This document shows, piece by piece, positions 27,500 to 36,889 of a stretch of DNA of 64,000 nt. The stretch covers positions 248,001-312,000 of the forward strand of contig NZ_FMAH01000002.1 in the NCBI RefSeq assembly GCF_900094545.1. Reading direction: 5' to 3'. The notes under the pieces were generated by a model. That model searched no databases. It was given only the letters and a program-made list of their open reading frames with translations, and had not been told where the DNA came from. The stretch is from Martinezella miluonensis (lineage in GTDB: Bacteria; Pseudomonadota; Alphaproteobacteria; Rhizobiales; Rhizobiaceae). How positions within the stretch are numbered: position 1 is the stretch's first letter; every line of letters begins with the position of its first letter. Made by a program: the position numbers and the translations under genes.

Positions 27500-28414
27500 A
27501 TGACCGACGAAACCCTGGACCCGCTCAGCTGCATCAAGGACGAGATCGTCGACAGCTTCGACGAAGAGCTTGAGATGCAGCTCGAGGAAGATCGCTTGGA
27601 TGAGCTGGTCGCCGAAGGCCTTATCAGCGAGGGCGAGGCAACGCTGGACCGCCGGCTCTATTTCCGCGAACTCTTCCGCCTTCAGCATGAGCTGGTGCGC
27701 CTGCAGGACTGGGTACAGTACAAGAAGCTTAAAGTCGTGGTGTTGTTCGAGGGCCGCGATTCCGCCGGTAAGGGCGGCGCCATCAAGCGCGTCACCCAGC
27801 GTCTCAATCCGCGCGTCTGCCGCGTGGTCGCGCTGCCGGCACCGACCGAGCGCGAACAGCATCAATGGTATTTCCAGCGCTATACGGCCCATTTGCCCAC
27901 CGCCGGCGAAATGGTGCTGTTCGACCGCAGCTGGTACAATCGCGCCGGCGTCGAGCGCGTCATGGGCTTCTGCTCGTCGGAGGAGCTGGAAGAATTCTTC
28001 CGCTCGGTGCCGGATTTCGAACGCATGCTGGTGCGTTCCGGCATCATCCTGATCAAGTACTGGTTCTCCATTACCGATGAAGAGCAGGAGTTCCGCTTCA
28101 GCATGCGCATCCAGGATCCGCTGAAACAGTGGAAACTGTCACCGATGGACCTGCAGAGCCGCGTGCATTGGGAAGAATACACCAAGGCCAAGGAAGAAAT
28201 GCTGGAACGCACGCATATTCCCGAAGCGCCTTGGTGGGTCGTCCATGCCGTCGACAAGAAGAGGGCGCGCCTTAACTGTATCGCCCATCTCCTGAAGCAG
28301 ATCCCCTATGAAGCCGTGCCGAAGCCGGAGATCATCCTGCCGGAGCGCATGCGCAACGCCGACTACCACCGCACACCGGTGCCGCCGGAAATGTACGTAC
28401 CGGAAATCTACTGA
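27500..28414 (+). CDS. ppk2: Polyphosphate kinase 2
   Basis: A 304-residue cytoplasmic kinase of the PPK2 family, which moves phosphate between polyphosphate and nucleotides. The Walker A-like loop GRDSAGKGGAIKR, the lid region with LPAPTEREQHQWYFQRY and the Walker B FDRSWYNRAGVE are diagnostic. A single PPK2 domain with an acidic N-terminal extension (FDEELEMQLEEDRLDE) suggests the class I short form. The start at 27500 has AGGAGG seven bases upstream. It is followed by a strong GC hairpin. It could be co-transcribed with bdhA, 96 bases upstream. Confidence 0.92.
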   Translation: MTDETLDPLSCIKDEIVDSFDEELEMQLEEDRLDELVAEGLISEGEATLDRRLYFRELFRLQHELVRLQDWVQYKKLKVVVLFEGRDSAGKGGAIKRVTQRLNPRVCRVVALPAPTEREQHQWYFQRYTAHLPTAGEMVLFDRSWYNRAGVERVMGFCSSEELEEFFRSVPDFERMLVRSGIILIKYWFSITDEEQEFRFSMRIQDPLKQWKLSPMDLQSRVHWEEYTKAKEEMLERTHIPEAPWWVVHAVDKKRARLNCIAHLLKQIPYEAVPKPEIILPERMRNADYHRTPVPPEMYVPEIY

Positions 28415-28426
28415 GGAAATCGACAA

Positions 28427-28452
28427 GGCGAGCCCGCCTCGGGCGGCTCGCC
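28427..28452 (+). terminator. GC-rich hairpin after ppk2
   Basis: GGCGAGCCCGCC (28427-28438), loop TCG, GGCGGCTCGCC (28442-28452); one C is bulged. The stem is strong but there is no T-run, so termination is likely but not certain. Confidence 0.5.
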
Positions 28453-28539
28453 GCCGGCGCAAAGACTATGGCGCGCAATCACCTCAACTAATGATATGAT
28501 GCGAATCTAATGTTCGTGTCGTCGGCTGAGGAGACCGTC

Positions 28540-29823
28540 ATGACTGCGCCGCATCCCTCGAAAACGCATATCGGTAATCACGCCCTTCACCCCGAAACCC
28601 AGATGCTGAACTATGGCTACGACCCGGAACTCTCCGAGGGCGCGGTCAAGCCACCCGTTTTCCTGACCTCCACTTTCGTCTTCAAATCGGCCGAGGATGG
28701 GCGCGATTTCTTCAACTACATATCCGGCCGAAACGAGCCGCCGAAGGGCACAGGCGTCGGTCTCGTCTATTCGCGCTTCAACCACCCGAACAGCGAAATC
28801 GTCGAAGATCGCCTTGCCGTTTACGAGCGAACGGAGAGCTGCGCACTGTTCTCTTCGGGCATGTCGGCAATTGCCACAACCCTGCTCGCCTTCGTTCGAC
28901 CTGATGATGCGATCCTGCATTCGCAGCCGCTTTATGGCGGCACGGAAACGCTGATTGCCAAGACGTTCCTCAATCTCGGCGTTTCCGCAGTCGGTTTCGC
29001 AGATGGTGTCAACGAAGCCTCGGTAGCGGCGAGCGCGGAGGACGCGATGGCCAAGGGCCGCGTCTCGCTCATTCTCGTGGAAACGCCCGCCAATCCGACG
29101 AATAGCCTCGTCGACATCGCCATGATCCGCCGCGTTGCCGATGCCATCGGCGAAAAGCAAGGCCACACGCCGATTGTCGCCTGCGACAACACCTTGCTGG
29201 GGCCGGTCTTCCAGCGGCCGATCGAGCACGGTGCCGATATTTCCCTCTATTCTCTGACCAAATATGTCGGCGGCCATTCCGACCTGATCGCCGGCGCTGC
29301 ACTCGGCTCCAAAGCTGTTATGAAACAGGTCAAGGCGCTGCGCGGCGCGATCGGCACGCAGCTCGATCCACATTCCTGCTGGATGCTCGGCCGCTCGCTG
29401 GAAACGCTGCAGATCCGCATGGAGCGGGCAAACAGCAACGCTCGAGCTGTCGCCGATTTCCTGCGTGACCATCCTAAGGTCGAGCAAATTCACTATCTCG
29501 CCTATGCGGATCCGGCATCGGCGGCCGGCCGGACTTTCGCCAAACAGTGCAGCGGGGCGGGCTCCACCTTCTCCTTCGACATCAGGGGCGGCCAGCCGGC
29601 TTCGTTCCGGTTCCTGAACGCACTGCAGATCTTCAAGCTGGCCGTCAGCCTGGGCGGTACGGAATCGCTGGCCTCCCATCCCGCGACGACAACGCATTCC
29701 GGCGTACCGATAGATGTTCGCCACCGCATCGGCGTGCTGGAATCGACGATCCGCCTGTCGATCGGGATAGAGCATCCAGACGACCTGATCGCCGACCTGG
29801 CAGCGGCCCTCGAAATCGCATGA
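28540..29823 (+). CDS. Cystathionine gamma-synthase/lyase family PLP enzyme
   Basis: A 427-residue enzyme of the Cys/Met metabolism PLP family. Visible are the substrate/PLP loop [27 protein letters not shown], the aspartate that holds the pyridine nitrogen ([10 protein letters not shown]), the PLP lysine in [13 protein letters not shown] and the late [18 protein letters not shown]. Members include cystathionine gamma-synthase, gamma- and beta-lyases and methionine gamma-lyase. The inserted [14 protein letters not shown] loop sets this subgroup apart, so the exact reaction is left open. The ATG at 28540 has GAGGAG six bases upstream. It is a cytoplasmic sulfur amino-acid enzyme standing alone. 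Confidence 0.85.
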   Translation: MTAPHPSKTHIGNHALHPETQMLNYGYDPELSEGAVKPPVFLTSTFVFKSAEDGRDFFNYISGRNEPPKGTGVGLVYSRFNHPNSEIVEDRLAVYERTESCALFSSGMSAIATTLLAFVRPDDAILHSQPLYGGTETLIAKTFLNLGVSAVGFADGVNEASVAASAEDAMAKGRVSLILVETPANPTNSLVDIAMIRRVADAIGEKQGHTPIVACDNTLLGPVFQRPIEHGADISLYSLTKYVGGHSDLIAGAALGSKAVMKQVKALRGAIGTQLDPHSCWMLGRSLETLQIRMERANSNARAVADFLRDHPKVEQIHYLAYADPASAAGRTFAKQCSGAGSTFSFDIRGGQPASFRFLNALQIFKLAVSLGGTESLASHPATTTHSGVPIDVRHRIGVLESTIRLSIGIEHPDDLIADLAAALEIA

Positions 29824-29890
29824 TTTTGGTATCTCGCTAAGCTGACAATGAGCGGCGGGGTGGCTCGGTATCGGGCGGCCACCACCGCCG

Positions 29891-30505
29891 TCAGTCGTCC
29901 GGCCAAGCTTCGATGTCCGGATCGACGACATAGTGCGACCCATCGTGCCAGACATAGGTGATGATAAGGTACTTGTTACCAAAGCCGGTGACGACCTCAT
30001 AGCGGCACATCAAGCGGTATAGCCCTTTCTTGTCGCGAAGCATGCCCCGCTCGTCCGTGAAAAGACCCTCGCCATCGTCAACCTCTCCGATGACGTTCAA
30101 CCCCGCATCCCCGCGCAATTTTCGAAAGGCAGCCTGGGCAATATCAAGGGGTGCGCATGCCCCCTCGATTGTCGGCGGTGCTCCGGTTTGATCCAGAACG
30201 ACGTCCCATCGTCCGTTGTCGAACCTGAATGGCAGGCTATCGACGAAGTCGCGCCCTTCGGCCATCGTCGCGCAGAGGCGAACGGTCTCCGGCTGACCGA
30301 AAGCGGGAACACAGCCAAGAAGCTCGCGGATTCGGGGAGCGCCGGGTTTCACGCGATCCATGGCCTGCTGCAGTTGCGCCGTGGTCGGAAGGACAGGCAA
30401 AATCGCTTCGGGCGCGGCACGCGCTTGAGCCAAGGCCAAATTGATGCCCATGGCAAGCGCACAGGCCAGGAGAAAGACACGGGAAAGCAAAGTCCTTGGG
30501 TCCAT
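29891..30505 (-). CDS. Secreted hypothetical protein
   Basis: A 204-residue protein with an N-terminal signal peptide (LLSRVFLLACALAMGINLALAQARA, cleavage near AQA). The mature part holds four Cys (GCVPAF, RLCATM, GACAPL, MCRYEV) and a C-terminal beta-rich, aromatic segment ending WHDGSHYVVDPDIEAWPDD. It is probably periplasmic. I do not recognise the family. It overlaps a GC-rich inverted repeat (about 29853-29892) that may serve as a shared 3' end with the convergent PLP enzyme gene. Confidence 0.6.
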   Translation of the reverse strand: MDPRTLLSRVFLLACALAMGINLALAQARAAPEAILPVLPTTAQLQQAMDRVKPGAPRIRELLGCVPAFGQPETVRLCATMAEGRDFVDSLPFRFDNGRWDVVLDQTGAPPTIEGACAPLDIAQAAFRKLRGDAGLNVIGEVDDGEGLFTDERGMLRDKKGLYRLMCRYEVVTGFGNKYLIITYVWHDGSHYVVDPDIEAWPDD

Positions 30506-30581
30506 CGCTCAGATCAAAGCAGTGCAGGCGCTCAAACTACGTCGCCGTTCGCGACGAGAGCAAGACATTCGGAGCCGGTGG

Positions 30582-31439
30582 TCAGCTTTCGAAATCGCCA
30601 AACACATCCTGCAGACGGGTCAGCAATTCGACACGCTCACCCACCTTGCCGCTCAGAACGACGATGATGTTGGCGAGAAGAAGATCCATCACGGCGGTCA
30701 TGGTCGCCGCTCCATCCCAGAGCGGACCGTGCGAGCCGGGTATGACGAGCGAGATATCCGACACCTCTTTCGCCCAGGGGCAGAATTCATCCGTCAGCAG
30801 AATGACCTTCACGCCAGCGCGGCGTGCCTCCTCGGCGAGCGGTCTCGCCTTGGCGGCGAAGCGGCGAACATCGTGAAGGAAGAGCACGCGGCCCTCGACG
30901 GCGCCGTCGAGCAATTCGGCATAGGTGCCGTTCAACCCGTCCATGAAAGCGACGCGCGACCTTGTATAGGAGAGCTGGGCGGCGAAATACTGGGCGATGC
31001 CACGGACGTTCTGGTAGGCGGCAACATAGACTTCGCTGGCCGAGATCAGCGCATCGATGGTCTGCTGCCATTGCGGCGCGGTCGTCAGCTCATAGATCAA
31101 GCCGAGATTTTCGACCTGCTGCTGCAGCAACCCGGCGAGAAATTTGCCGTCGCGCAGGTCCTCCTGGAAACGATCCAGGGAGCCTTTGATCTGCCAGGCG
31201 GGATTGGAGCGGCTGCCGCGGCGCAGGGCCGCCTTGAGCTCATCGAGACCATCGAAGCCGAGCCGCCGCAGATAACGACCGACGGTCATCTGCGAGATCT
31301 CCAACCTGGCCGCAATGGATTTCGCTGTCTCGAAGGGAAGTTCTGCGATGTTGCGCTCGATATAGCTGGCTATCAGCTTGTCGGATTTCGACTTGCGCAT
31401 TTCCGCGCTCTGCACAAGCTTCAATAGATCCTTCGACAA
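30582..31439 (-). CDS. RpiR/MurR-family transcriptional regulator
   Basis: A 285-residue regulator with an N-terminal RpiR-type HTH (FETAKSIAARLEISQMTVGRYLRRLGFDG) and a SIS sugar-phosphate-binding-like domain (about 125-265; SEVYVAAYQNVRGIAQYFAAQL, VLFLHDVRRFA, VKVILLTDEFCP). The start is TTG at 31439 with GGAGGG five bases upstream, a case where the ribosome site decides an unusual start. It lies 54 bases after the periplasmic binding protein gene on the same strand and next to the importer operon, so it probably controls that importer. The SIS ligand is unknown. Confidence 0.85.
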   Translation of the reverse strand: MSKDLLKLVQSAEMRKSKSDKLIASYIERNIAELPFETAKSIAARLEISQMTVGRYLRRLGFDGLDELKAALRRGSRSNPAWQIKGSLDRFQEDLRDGKFLAGLLQQQVENLGLIYELTTAPQWQQTIDALISASEVYVAAYQNVRGIAQYFAAQLSYTRSRVAFMDGLNGTYAELLDGAVEGRVLFLHDVRRFAAKARPLAEEARRAGVKVILLTDEFCPWAKEVSDISLVIPGSHGPLWDGAATMTAVMDLLLANIIVVLSGKVGERVELLTRLQDVFGDFES

Positions 31440-31493
31440 TCTTCCCTCCGCTGAAGCTCCGCCCGGAACCGGGCGGAGTATCGCATCCTGACA

Positions 31494-32537
31494 TTACTGC
31501 GCTGTCTTGACTTTCGTCCATACGCGATCGAATTGACGGAGCCCCGGTCCCAGATTCTCAAAGATCTGCAGACGCTTCATGGTTTCGTCAGTCGGATTGA
31601 TTTCCTTGCTATTCTTGATGTTTTCCGGCGTCAATTGGCGAGCCGGCACATTGGGGGTGCCGTTCGTCTGCTGCGCGACATTCAGTGCAGGGACTTCCGG
31701 ACGGGTATAGAATTGCAGGAACTTGATCGCGTTCGCCTTGTTGGGAGCCGTTTTCAGCACGCACATATCTTCCTGATACATGGTCGCGCCTTCTTCCGGA
31801 ATGACGTAGCCGAGGTCCTTCGGATTGCCGAAGACGTTGATCATCGAACCGACGAAGAAGTGGGCAGCGGCAATGTCGCCGGACTCCACCATCGGGCGCG
31901 AGTCATAGGTGAAAGCTGCAACATAGGGCTTCATGTCGATGACCGTATCGGCCGCCTGCTGAAGGTCTTCCGACTTGGTCGAATTGACGGAGTGACCGTT
32001 GAGGATCAGGCCGACCCCGAGCACTTCACGCATATCGTCGAGCAACGTGAACTTCAGGTGCTTGGCCTTCACCGTTGCGACCAGATCCTTCCAGCCGGTG
32101 ATATCCTTGCCGAGGACGCGGCGGTTGTAGAGAATGCCGACCGTGCCGAAGGCGTAAGGCAGGCAATACTCGCCCTTCGGATCGCTCTTGGCACGCAGGA
32201 ACTTGGGATCGATGTTCTTGAAACCCTCATAGGTATTGATGTCGGTCTTCTCCAGAAGATTGAGCTTGGCCATGATCTCCTGCATGTGCACCGACGGGAA
32301 AACGATGTCGTAGCCGGTGGCGCCACCCTGGATCTTGGCAAGCATTTCCTCGTTGGAGGAGTAGGTCGACAGATTGACCTTGATCTTGCTTTCCTCCTCG
32401 AACTTCTGGAGCACGGCCGGATTGATGTATTCGCCCCAGTTATAAATATTGAGCTCGTCGGCAAGAACCGCAGTCGGCAGCAACGCCGTAAGCGCAACAA
32501 GACCCAGGCGTCTGAACACGCCTTTCAAAATCGTCAT
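31494..32537 (-). CDS. Polyamine-type ABC transporter periplasmic binding protein
   Basis: A 347-residue exported protein (signal peptide LGLVALTALLPTAVLA, cleavage before DELNIYNW). The mature start ELNIYNWGEYI and the YSSNEEMLAKIQGGATGYDIVFPS, YCLPYAFGTVGILYN and EGATMYQEDMCVLK blocks are typical of the PotD/PotF group. It captures spermidine/putrescine-like or other cationic ligands in the periplasm for the divergent importer. AAGGGGA lies upstream of the ATG. It is expressed with the RpiR gene and divergently from the transporter genes. Confidence 0.9.
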   Translation of the reverse strand: MTILKGVFRRLGLVALTALLPTAVLADELNIYNWGEYINPAVLQKFEEESKIKVNLSTYSSNEEMLAKIQGGATGYDIVFPSVHMQEIMAKLNLLEKTDINTYEGFKNIDPKFLRAKSDPKGEYCLPYAFGTVGILYNRRVLGKDITGWKDLVATVKAKHLKFTLLDDMREVLGVGLILNGHSVNSTKSEDLQQAADTVIDMKPYVAAFTYDSRPMVESGDIAAAHFFVGSMINVFGNPKDLGYVIPEEGATMYQEDMCVLKTAPNKANAIKFLQFYTRPEVPALNVAQQTNGTPNVPARQLTPENIKNSKEINPTDETMKRLQIFENLGPGLRQFDRVWTKVKTAQ

Positions 32538-32641
32538 TTTGGTTCCCCTTGATAGGATTATTATCCCCTCGGCGCGCCAGGCTCGGCCTCTGTGGAAGCT
32601 GTAACCGACCGCGTTGAGGCCGTTGACTTCGACAGAAAAAT

Positions 32642-32655
32642 GATATCAACATATC
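32642..32655. promoter_or_regulatory. Candidate operator in the divergent importer promoter region
   Basis: GATAT-CAAC-ATATC is a perfect dyad in the AT-rich 163-bp interval between the binding protein and ATPase genes. A site for the neighbouring RpiR regulator is plausible; this is inference. Confidence 0.35.
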
Positions 32656-32700
32656 GAAATCGCGCAAGAGTTAATTTAATAACATTTCGGGGAACGAAGC

Positions 32701-33795
32701 ATGCGAGATGCAATCGTGCGGCTGGTCTCAGCCGCAAAGGCCTTTCCGACTCCCGAGGGTCGGCAGGTCAAAGCGCTTGACGGTATCGATCTTGAAATCG
32801 GCCGTAATGAGTTCATCACACTTCTGGGACCATCCGGCTGCGGCAAGACCACGCTGCTGCAGGCGATCAGCGGCTTCGCCGAGCTTGATGCCGGCCGCAT
32901 CGTGATTGACGGAGAAGACATGACGGATCGGCCGCCGTATCGTCGCCCGGTCAACACCGTCTTCCAGAACTACGCGCTTTTCCCGCACATGAGCGTCGGC
33001 GAGAATATCGGCTATGCCCTGGAGGCCGCCGGCGTCGGCAAGGCCGAACGGATCGAGCGGGTCCGCGCGGTGCTGAAGATGGTCGGCCTGGAAGACATGG
33101 AAAGCCGTCTGCCGCGGCAATTGTCGGGCGGCCAGCAACAGCGCGTGGCGCTTGCCCGCGCCATCGTGGCGCGCCCCAAGGTGCTGCTGCTCGATGAACC
33201 GCTTTCGGCCCTCGACCGTCACCTGCGCGAAGCCATGCAGCTCGAGCTGAAAAACCTACAGCACGAGCTAGGCATCACCTTCATCTTCGTGACGCATGAC
33301 CAGCAGGAAGCCCTGACGATGTCCGACCGCGTTGCGGTGCTCAACGGCGGTCGGATCCAGCAGCTCGACTCGCCGCGACAGATCTACGACCACCCCGCCA
33401 ACACTTTCGTCGCAAGCTTCATCGGTGCAAGCAACCTGTTCGAAGGGCGCAGCGACGGCCAGGATTTCGTCACCGGCGAAGGCACCGCGATCAGGCACGC
33501 ACCGAATGTGGCAATTGCGGATAAGCAACCGGCAGTCGCGCTGATCCGCCCGGAGAATTTCTTCCTGGCCACCTCTACCAGCACTTGCCCGGCCATCGAC
33601 GTCACTGTGGAGCAGATTGTCTATGTCGGCTCGTCCTTCGAAGTCTTCGGCAGAACGGCAGGCGGCCGCAAGCTTCTGGCCCATGTTCCAGCCGCCCAGC
33701 GCGCAGCGGTCGGCCTACTTGCTGCAGGCCAATCCGCACGCTGGCACTACGATCCGGCCAGCGTCCACCTGATCGCCGCGAGAGGGGAAGCCTGA
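32701..33795 (+). CDS. Polyamine-type ABC transporter ATP-binding protein
   Basis: A 364-residue PotA-type ATPase: Walker A GPSGCGKTTLL, Q-loop QNYALFPHMS, signature LSGGQQQRVALARA, Walker B LLLDEPLSALD and H-loop VTHDQQE. A C-terminal TOBE-like domain (about 270-360) follows. It powers the importer from the cytoplasmic side. GGGGAA lies eight bases before the ATG. The stop overlaps the next start by one base. Confidence 0.92.
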   Translation: MRDAIVRLVSAAKAFPTPEGRQVKALDGIDLEIGRNEFITLLGPSGCGKTTLLQAISGFAELDAGRIVIDGEDMTDRPPYRRPVNTVFQNYALFPHMSVGENIGYALEAAGVGKAERIERVRAVLKMVGLEDMESRLPRQLSGGQQQRVALARAIVARPKVLLLDEPLSALDRHLREAMQLELKNLQHELGITFIFVTHDQQEALTMSDRVAVLNGGRIQQLDSPRQIYDHPANTFVASFIGASNLFEGRSDGQDFVTGEGTAIRHAPNVAIADKQPAVALIRPENFFLATSTSTCPAIDVTVEQIVYVGSSFEVFGRTAGGRKLLAHVPAAQRAAVGLLAAGQSARWHYDPASVHLIAARGEA

Positions 33796-34694
33796 TGACC
33801 ATTGCTGCGCGCCAGCGTTTCCAGCTCGGGCTGCTGCTCGGGCCGGTCACGCTCTTCCTCTTGATCTTCTTTATCGTTCCGCTCGGCATCATGGTGGTAA
33901 CGAGCTTCCTGGCGCCGGGCCTTTATGGCGGCGTCGAATGGAGCTTCTATCCCGATAATTTCGGCCGCATCCTCGGCTTCGCCAATCCGGAATTCGAGGA
34001 ATACGACCCGGTCTATATCGGCATCTTCCTTCGCTCGCTGAGGATCGCGGCCATGACGGTGGTGGCGACGCTTGTCGTCTGCTACCCGGCGGCCTTCTAT
34101 GTTAGCCGGCTACCGGATAAATGGAAGAGCTTCTGCCTCTTCCTGATCACTCTGCCGTTCTTCTCCAGCCTGATCGTGCGGCTCTTCGTCTGGGTGATGA
34201 TCTTGCGCCCGACGGGACTGATCAATAACGCACTGATAGCGACGGGCGTGATCTCGACGCCGCTGGAGATGATCTATACAGACGGCGCGATCATACTCGG
34301 CATGGTCTATGTCTTCATTCCGTTCATGTTCATGCCGGTCTATGCCAGCATCGAGAAGCTCGACTGGCGGCTCATTCAAGCATCGCTCGATCTCGGCGCC
34401 GGCCCGATCCGGACCTTCTTCCGTATCGTCCTGCCACTCACCACGCCGGGGATCATTGGCGGCTCCGTCATCGTCTTCATCCCCGCGCTCGGCAATTTCG
34501 TCGTGCCGGCCGTGTTGGGCGGCGCCAAGGTGATGATGCTCGGCAGCCTCATCGAAGCGCAGTTCCTTTCCGCCCGCAACTGGCCGTTCGGCTCGGCGCT
34601 CGCCATGATGGTCATGGCCGTGATGCTGGTGCTGCTCGTCGCCTATGTTATCGTCTCCGGCCGCCGCAACGCGACCGCAGCACTGACGGTATGA
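33795..34694 (+). CDS. Polyamine-type ABC transporter permease (PotB-like)
   Basis: A 299-residue inner-membrane permease with six helices. The cytoplasmic coupling loop ASLDLGAGPIRTFFRIVLPLTTPGI is the EAA motif contacting the ATPase. The start at 33795 overlaps the ATPase stop (TGATG). A longer frame open to 33585 only overlaps the ATPase gene. It forms the membrane channel with the next gene product. Confidence 0.9.
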   Translation: MTIAARQRFQLGLLLGPVTLFLLIFFIVPLGIMVVTSFLAPGLYGGVEWSFYPDNFGRILGFANPEFEEYDPVYIGIFLRSLRIAAMTVVATLVVCYPAAFYVSRLPDKWKSFCLFLITLPFFSSLIVRLFVWVMILRPTGLINNALIATGVISTPLEMIYTDGAIILGMVYVFIPFMFMPVYASIEKLDWRLIQASLDLGAGPIRTFFRIVLPLTTPGIIGGSVIVFIPALGNFVVPAVLGGAKVMMLGSLIEAQFLSARNWPFGSALAMMVMAVMLVLLVAYVIVSGRRNATAALTV

Positions 34695-34704
34695 GGAGGG
34701 ATTC

Positions 34705-35535
34705 ATGAAGATCGCACGCACCCTCTTCAACGGCGGACTGGCACTTTACACGATGCTGTTCTTCGCCTTCATCTATATTCCGCTCGTCCTGATCGCCGTC
34801 TATTCGTTCAATTCGAACCCGGTCAACATGATGAGCTGGAGTGGCTTCACCACGGACTGGTACGCTAAGGTCTTCGGCTTCAAGACGGCCTCTTCCGAGA
34901 GCGCTCTCTATATCGAATCGACCGATCAGCTGATTGCTGCCGTCTTCAACAGCCTGAAGATCGCTATCTCCACCACGGCGATCTCGACCGTGCTCGGGAC
35001 TGCCATGGCAATTGCGCTCCACCGGTTCAATTTTCTCGGCAAGCGCTTCTATCAGGTCGCCATGTTCATGCCGATGCTGATGCCCGACATCGTTCTCGGC
35101 ATCGCGCTTCTGATCTTCTTCGTCAGCGCCGGCATAAAGCTCGGCCTGATGACCATCATTATCGGCCAATGCACCTTCCTGATCTCCTATGTCTTTATCG
35201 TCGTCTCGGCACGACTGGCAGGCATGGATCGGACGCTGGAAAATGCTTCGGCCGATCTTGGCGCCAACGAGTGGATGACGTTCCGCCGCGTGGTGCTGCC
35301 ACAGCTCATGCCGGGCATCCTCGGCGGGGCGCTGCTTGCCTTCATCATCTCGATGGATGACCTGGTGATCACCTACTTCATCGCCGGCGTCGACGTCACG
35401 ACACTGCCGATGTTCATCTTCGCCATGCTCCGTCGCGGCATCAAACCCGAGATCAATGCAATCGCGGTGATGATGCTGACCTTCTCCTTCCTCGTGGCCT
35501 CGCTTGGCCTTTATCTTCGCTCCCGGCAGAAATGA
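34705..35535 (+). CDS. Polyamine-type ABC transporter permease (PotC-like)
   Basis: A 276-residue, six-helix permease. The first helix starts LALYTMLFFAFIYIPLVLIAVYSF, a PotC hallmark. The EAA loop ASADLGANEWMTFRRVVLPQLMPGI is intact. GAGGAGG precedes the ATG by six bases. It is the partner of the PotB-like permease and is followed after one base by the peptidase gene. Confidence 0.9.
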   Translation: MKIARTLFNGGLALYTMLFFAFIYIPLVLIAVYSFNSNPVNMMSWSGFTTDWYAKVFGFKTASSESALYIESTDQLIAAVFNSLKIAISTTAISTVLGTAMAIALHRFNFLGKRFYQVAMFMPMLMPDIVLGIALLIFFVSAGIKLGLMTIIIGQCTFLISYVFIVVSARLAGMDRTLENASADLGANEWMTFRRVVLPQLMPGILGGALLAFIISMDDLVITYFIAGVDVTTLPMFIFAMLRRGIKPEINAIAVMMLTFSFLVASLGLYLRSRQK

Positions 35536-35536
35536 C

Positions 35537-36682
35537 ATGACCATAAAAACAAACCCCCGCAGACCACGCGGCCGCCAGCTTGGCCTGCCCTTTACCGGCC
35601 ACACCGGCGCAAACAATGCCATCACGGACGTGGCCGGCATCGGCGTCGGCTTCCGCACCATCATCGAGGACGAGCCGCGTCCCGGCCGCCCGCGCCCGAC
35701 GCGCACCGGGGTGACCGCCATCCTGCCGCATATGCACTCGGAGACACCCGTCCCCGTCTACGCCGGCGTCCATCGCTTCAACGGCAATGGCGAGATGACC
35801 GGCACGCACTGGATCGAGGACGGCGGCTATTTTCTCGGCCCTGTCGTCATCACCAATACCCATGGCGTCGGCATGGCACACCACGCCACCGTCAAATGGA
35901 TGATCGACCACTATGCCTCGACCTACCAGACAGACGACTTCCTCTGGATCATGCCTGTCATCGCCGAGACCTATGACGGCGCGCTGAACGATATCAATGG
36001 AATGCACGTCAGCGAGGCCGATGTGCGCGCCGCGCTTGATAGCGTTGCGGCCGGCCCGGTGCAGGAAGGCAATTGCGGCGGCGGCACCGGCATGATTACC
36101 TACGGCTTCAAGGGTGGAACGGGCACGTCCTCCCGCATCCTCGAGTTCGATGGACGCAGCTACACGATCGGCACGCTGGTACAGGCCAATCATGGCCAGC
36201 GCGACTGGCTGACGATATCGGGCGTGCCGGTCGGTCGGCACATGCGGGATGGCACCCCGCAGAGCCAGCTTCAGGAGCGCGGTTCGATCATCGTCGTCAT
36301 CGCCACCGACTTGCCGCTGGCGCCGCACCAGCTGAAACGGCTAGCACGGCGTGCCGCCATCGGCATCGGCCGCAACGGTACGCCGGGCGGCAACAATTCC
36401 GGCGACATCTTCCTGGCGTTCTCGACCGCCAATGCACATCCGATGGCGCACAAGGCCAACGGGCATCTGCCCCTGCAGATCGTCAATGACGAACCCCTCG
36501 ACCCCGTCTATATGGCAGCCGTCGACAGCGTCGAAGAGGCCGTTGTCAACGCGATGCTGGCGGCCGAGGATATGGGTGGCACGCCGCATGATCGATTCCG
36601 AATCCAGGCCATTTCTCACGACCGGCTTGCCGAGCTGATACGGCAATATGGAAGGATGGAGCCGGAAAGGGCACATTCGTAG
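35537..36682 (+). CDS. P1-family (DmpA-type) aminopeptidase
   Basis: A 381-residue Ntn-like hydrolase. The N-terminus (GHTGANNAITDVAGIGVGF) and the autocleavage/nucleophile region (RNGTPGGNNSGDIFLAFSTAN, Ser in NNSGD) match peptidase family S58, known for the L-aminopeptidase/D-esterase DmpA and for beta-aminopeptidases. No signal peptide is seen, so it should act in the cytoplasm. It sits two bases after the last permease gene, so import and hydrolysis are encoded in one unit. The imported compound may therefore be a small amide or peptide rather than a polyamine. Confidence 0.88.
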   Translation: MTIKTNPRRPRGRQLGLPFTGHTGANNAITDVAGIGVGFRTIIEDEPRPGRPRPTRTGVTAILPHMHSETPVPVYAGVHRFNGNGEMTGTHWIEDGGYFLGPVVITNTHGVGMAHHATVKWMIDHYASTYQTDDFLWIMPVIAETYDGALNDINGMHVSEADVRAALDSVAAGPVQEGNCGGGTGMITYGFKGGTGTSSRILEFDGRSYTIGTLVQANHGQRDWLTISGVPVGRHMRDGTPQSQLQERGSIIVVIATDLPLAPHQLKRLARRAAIGIGRNGTPGGNNSGDIFLAFSTANAHPMAHKANGHLPLQIVNDEPLDPVYMAAVDSVEEAVVNAMLAAEDMGGTPHDRFRIQAISHDRLAELIRQYGRMEPERAHS

Positions 36683-36889
36683 GCCGATAGATCTGCAAAC
36701 AGATCGTCAGCGCCATTGGGTTTCCCGCGGCGCTGATCCCTTTTGCGACGGTGTGCCGGGCTCGACAAGCTCCCCCGTCGGAATAGGGGCCGCGGAAGTC
36801 TCCTCAACTCGTGGCACTATGCTTCGTTCGCCGCCGGAAACACGATGGGCACCGTCGCCTCGCCGCGGCACCGCGTCTGGACAAGGCCG

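Noticed and set aside
28507..30000. 497-residue minus-strand frame
   Set aside because: Antisense to the PLP enzyme with its intact lysine and aspartate motifs.
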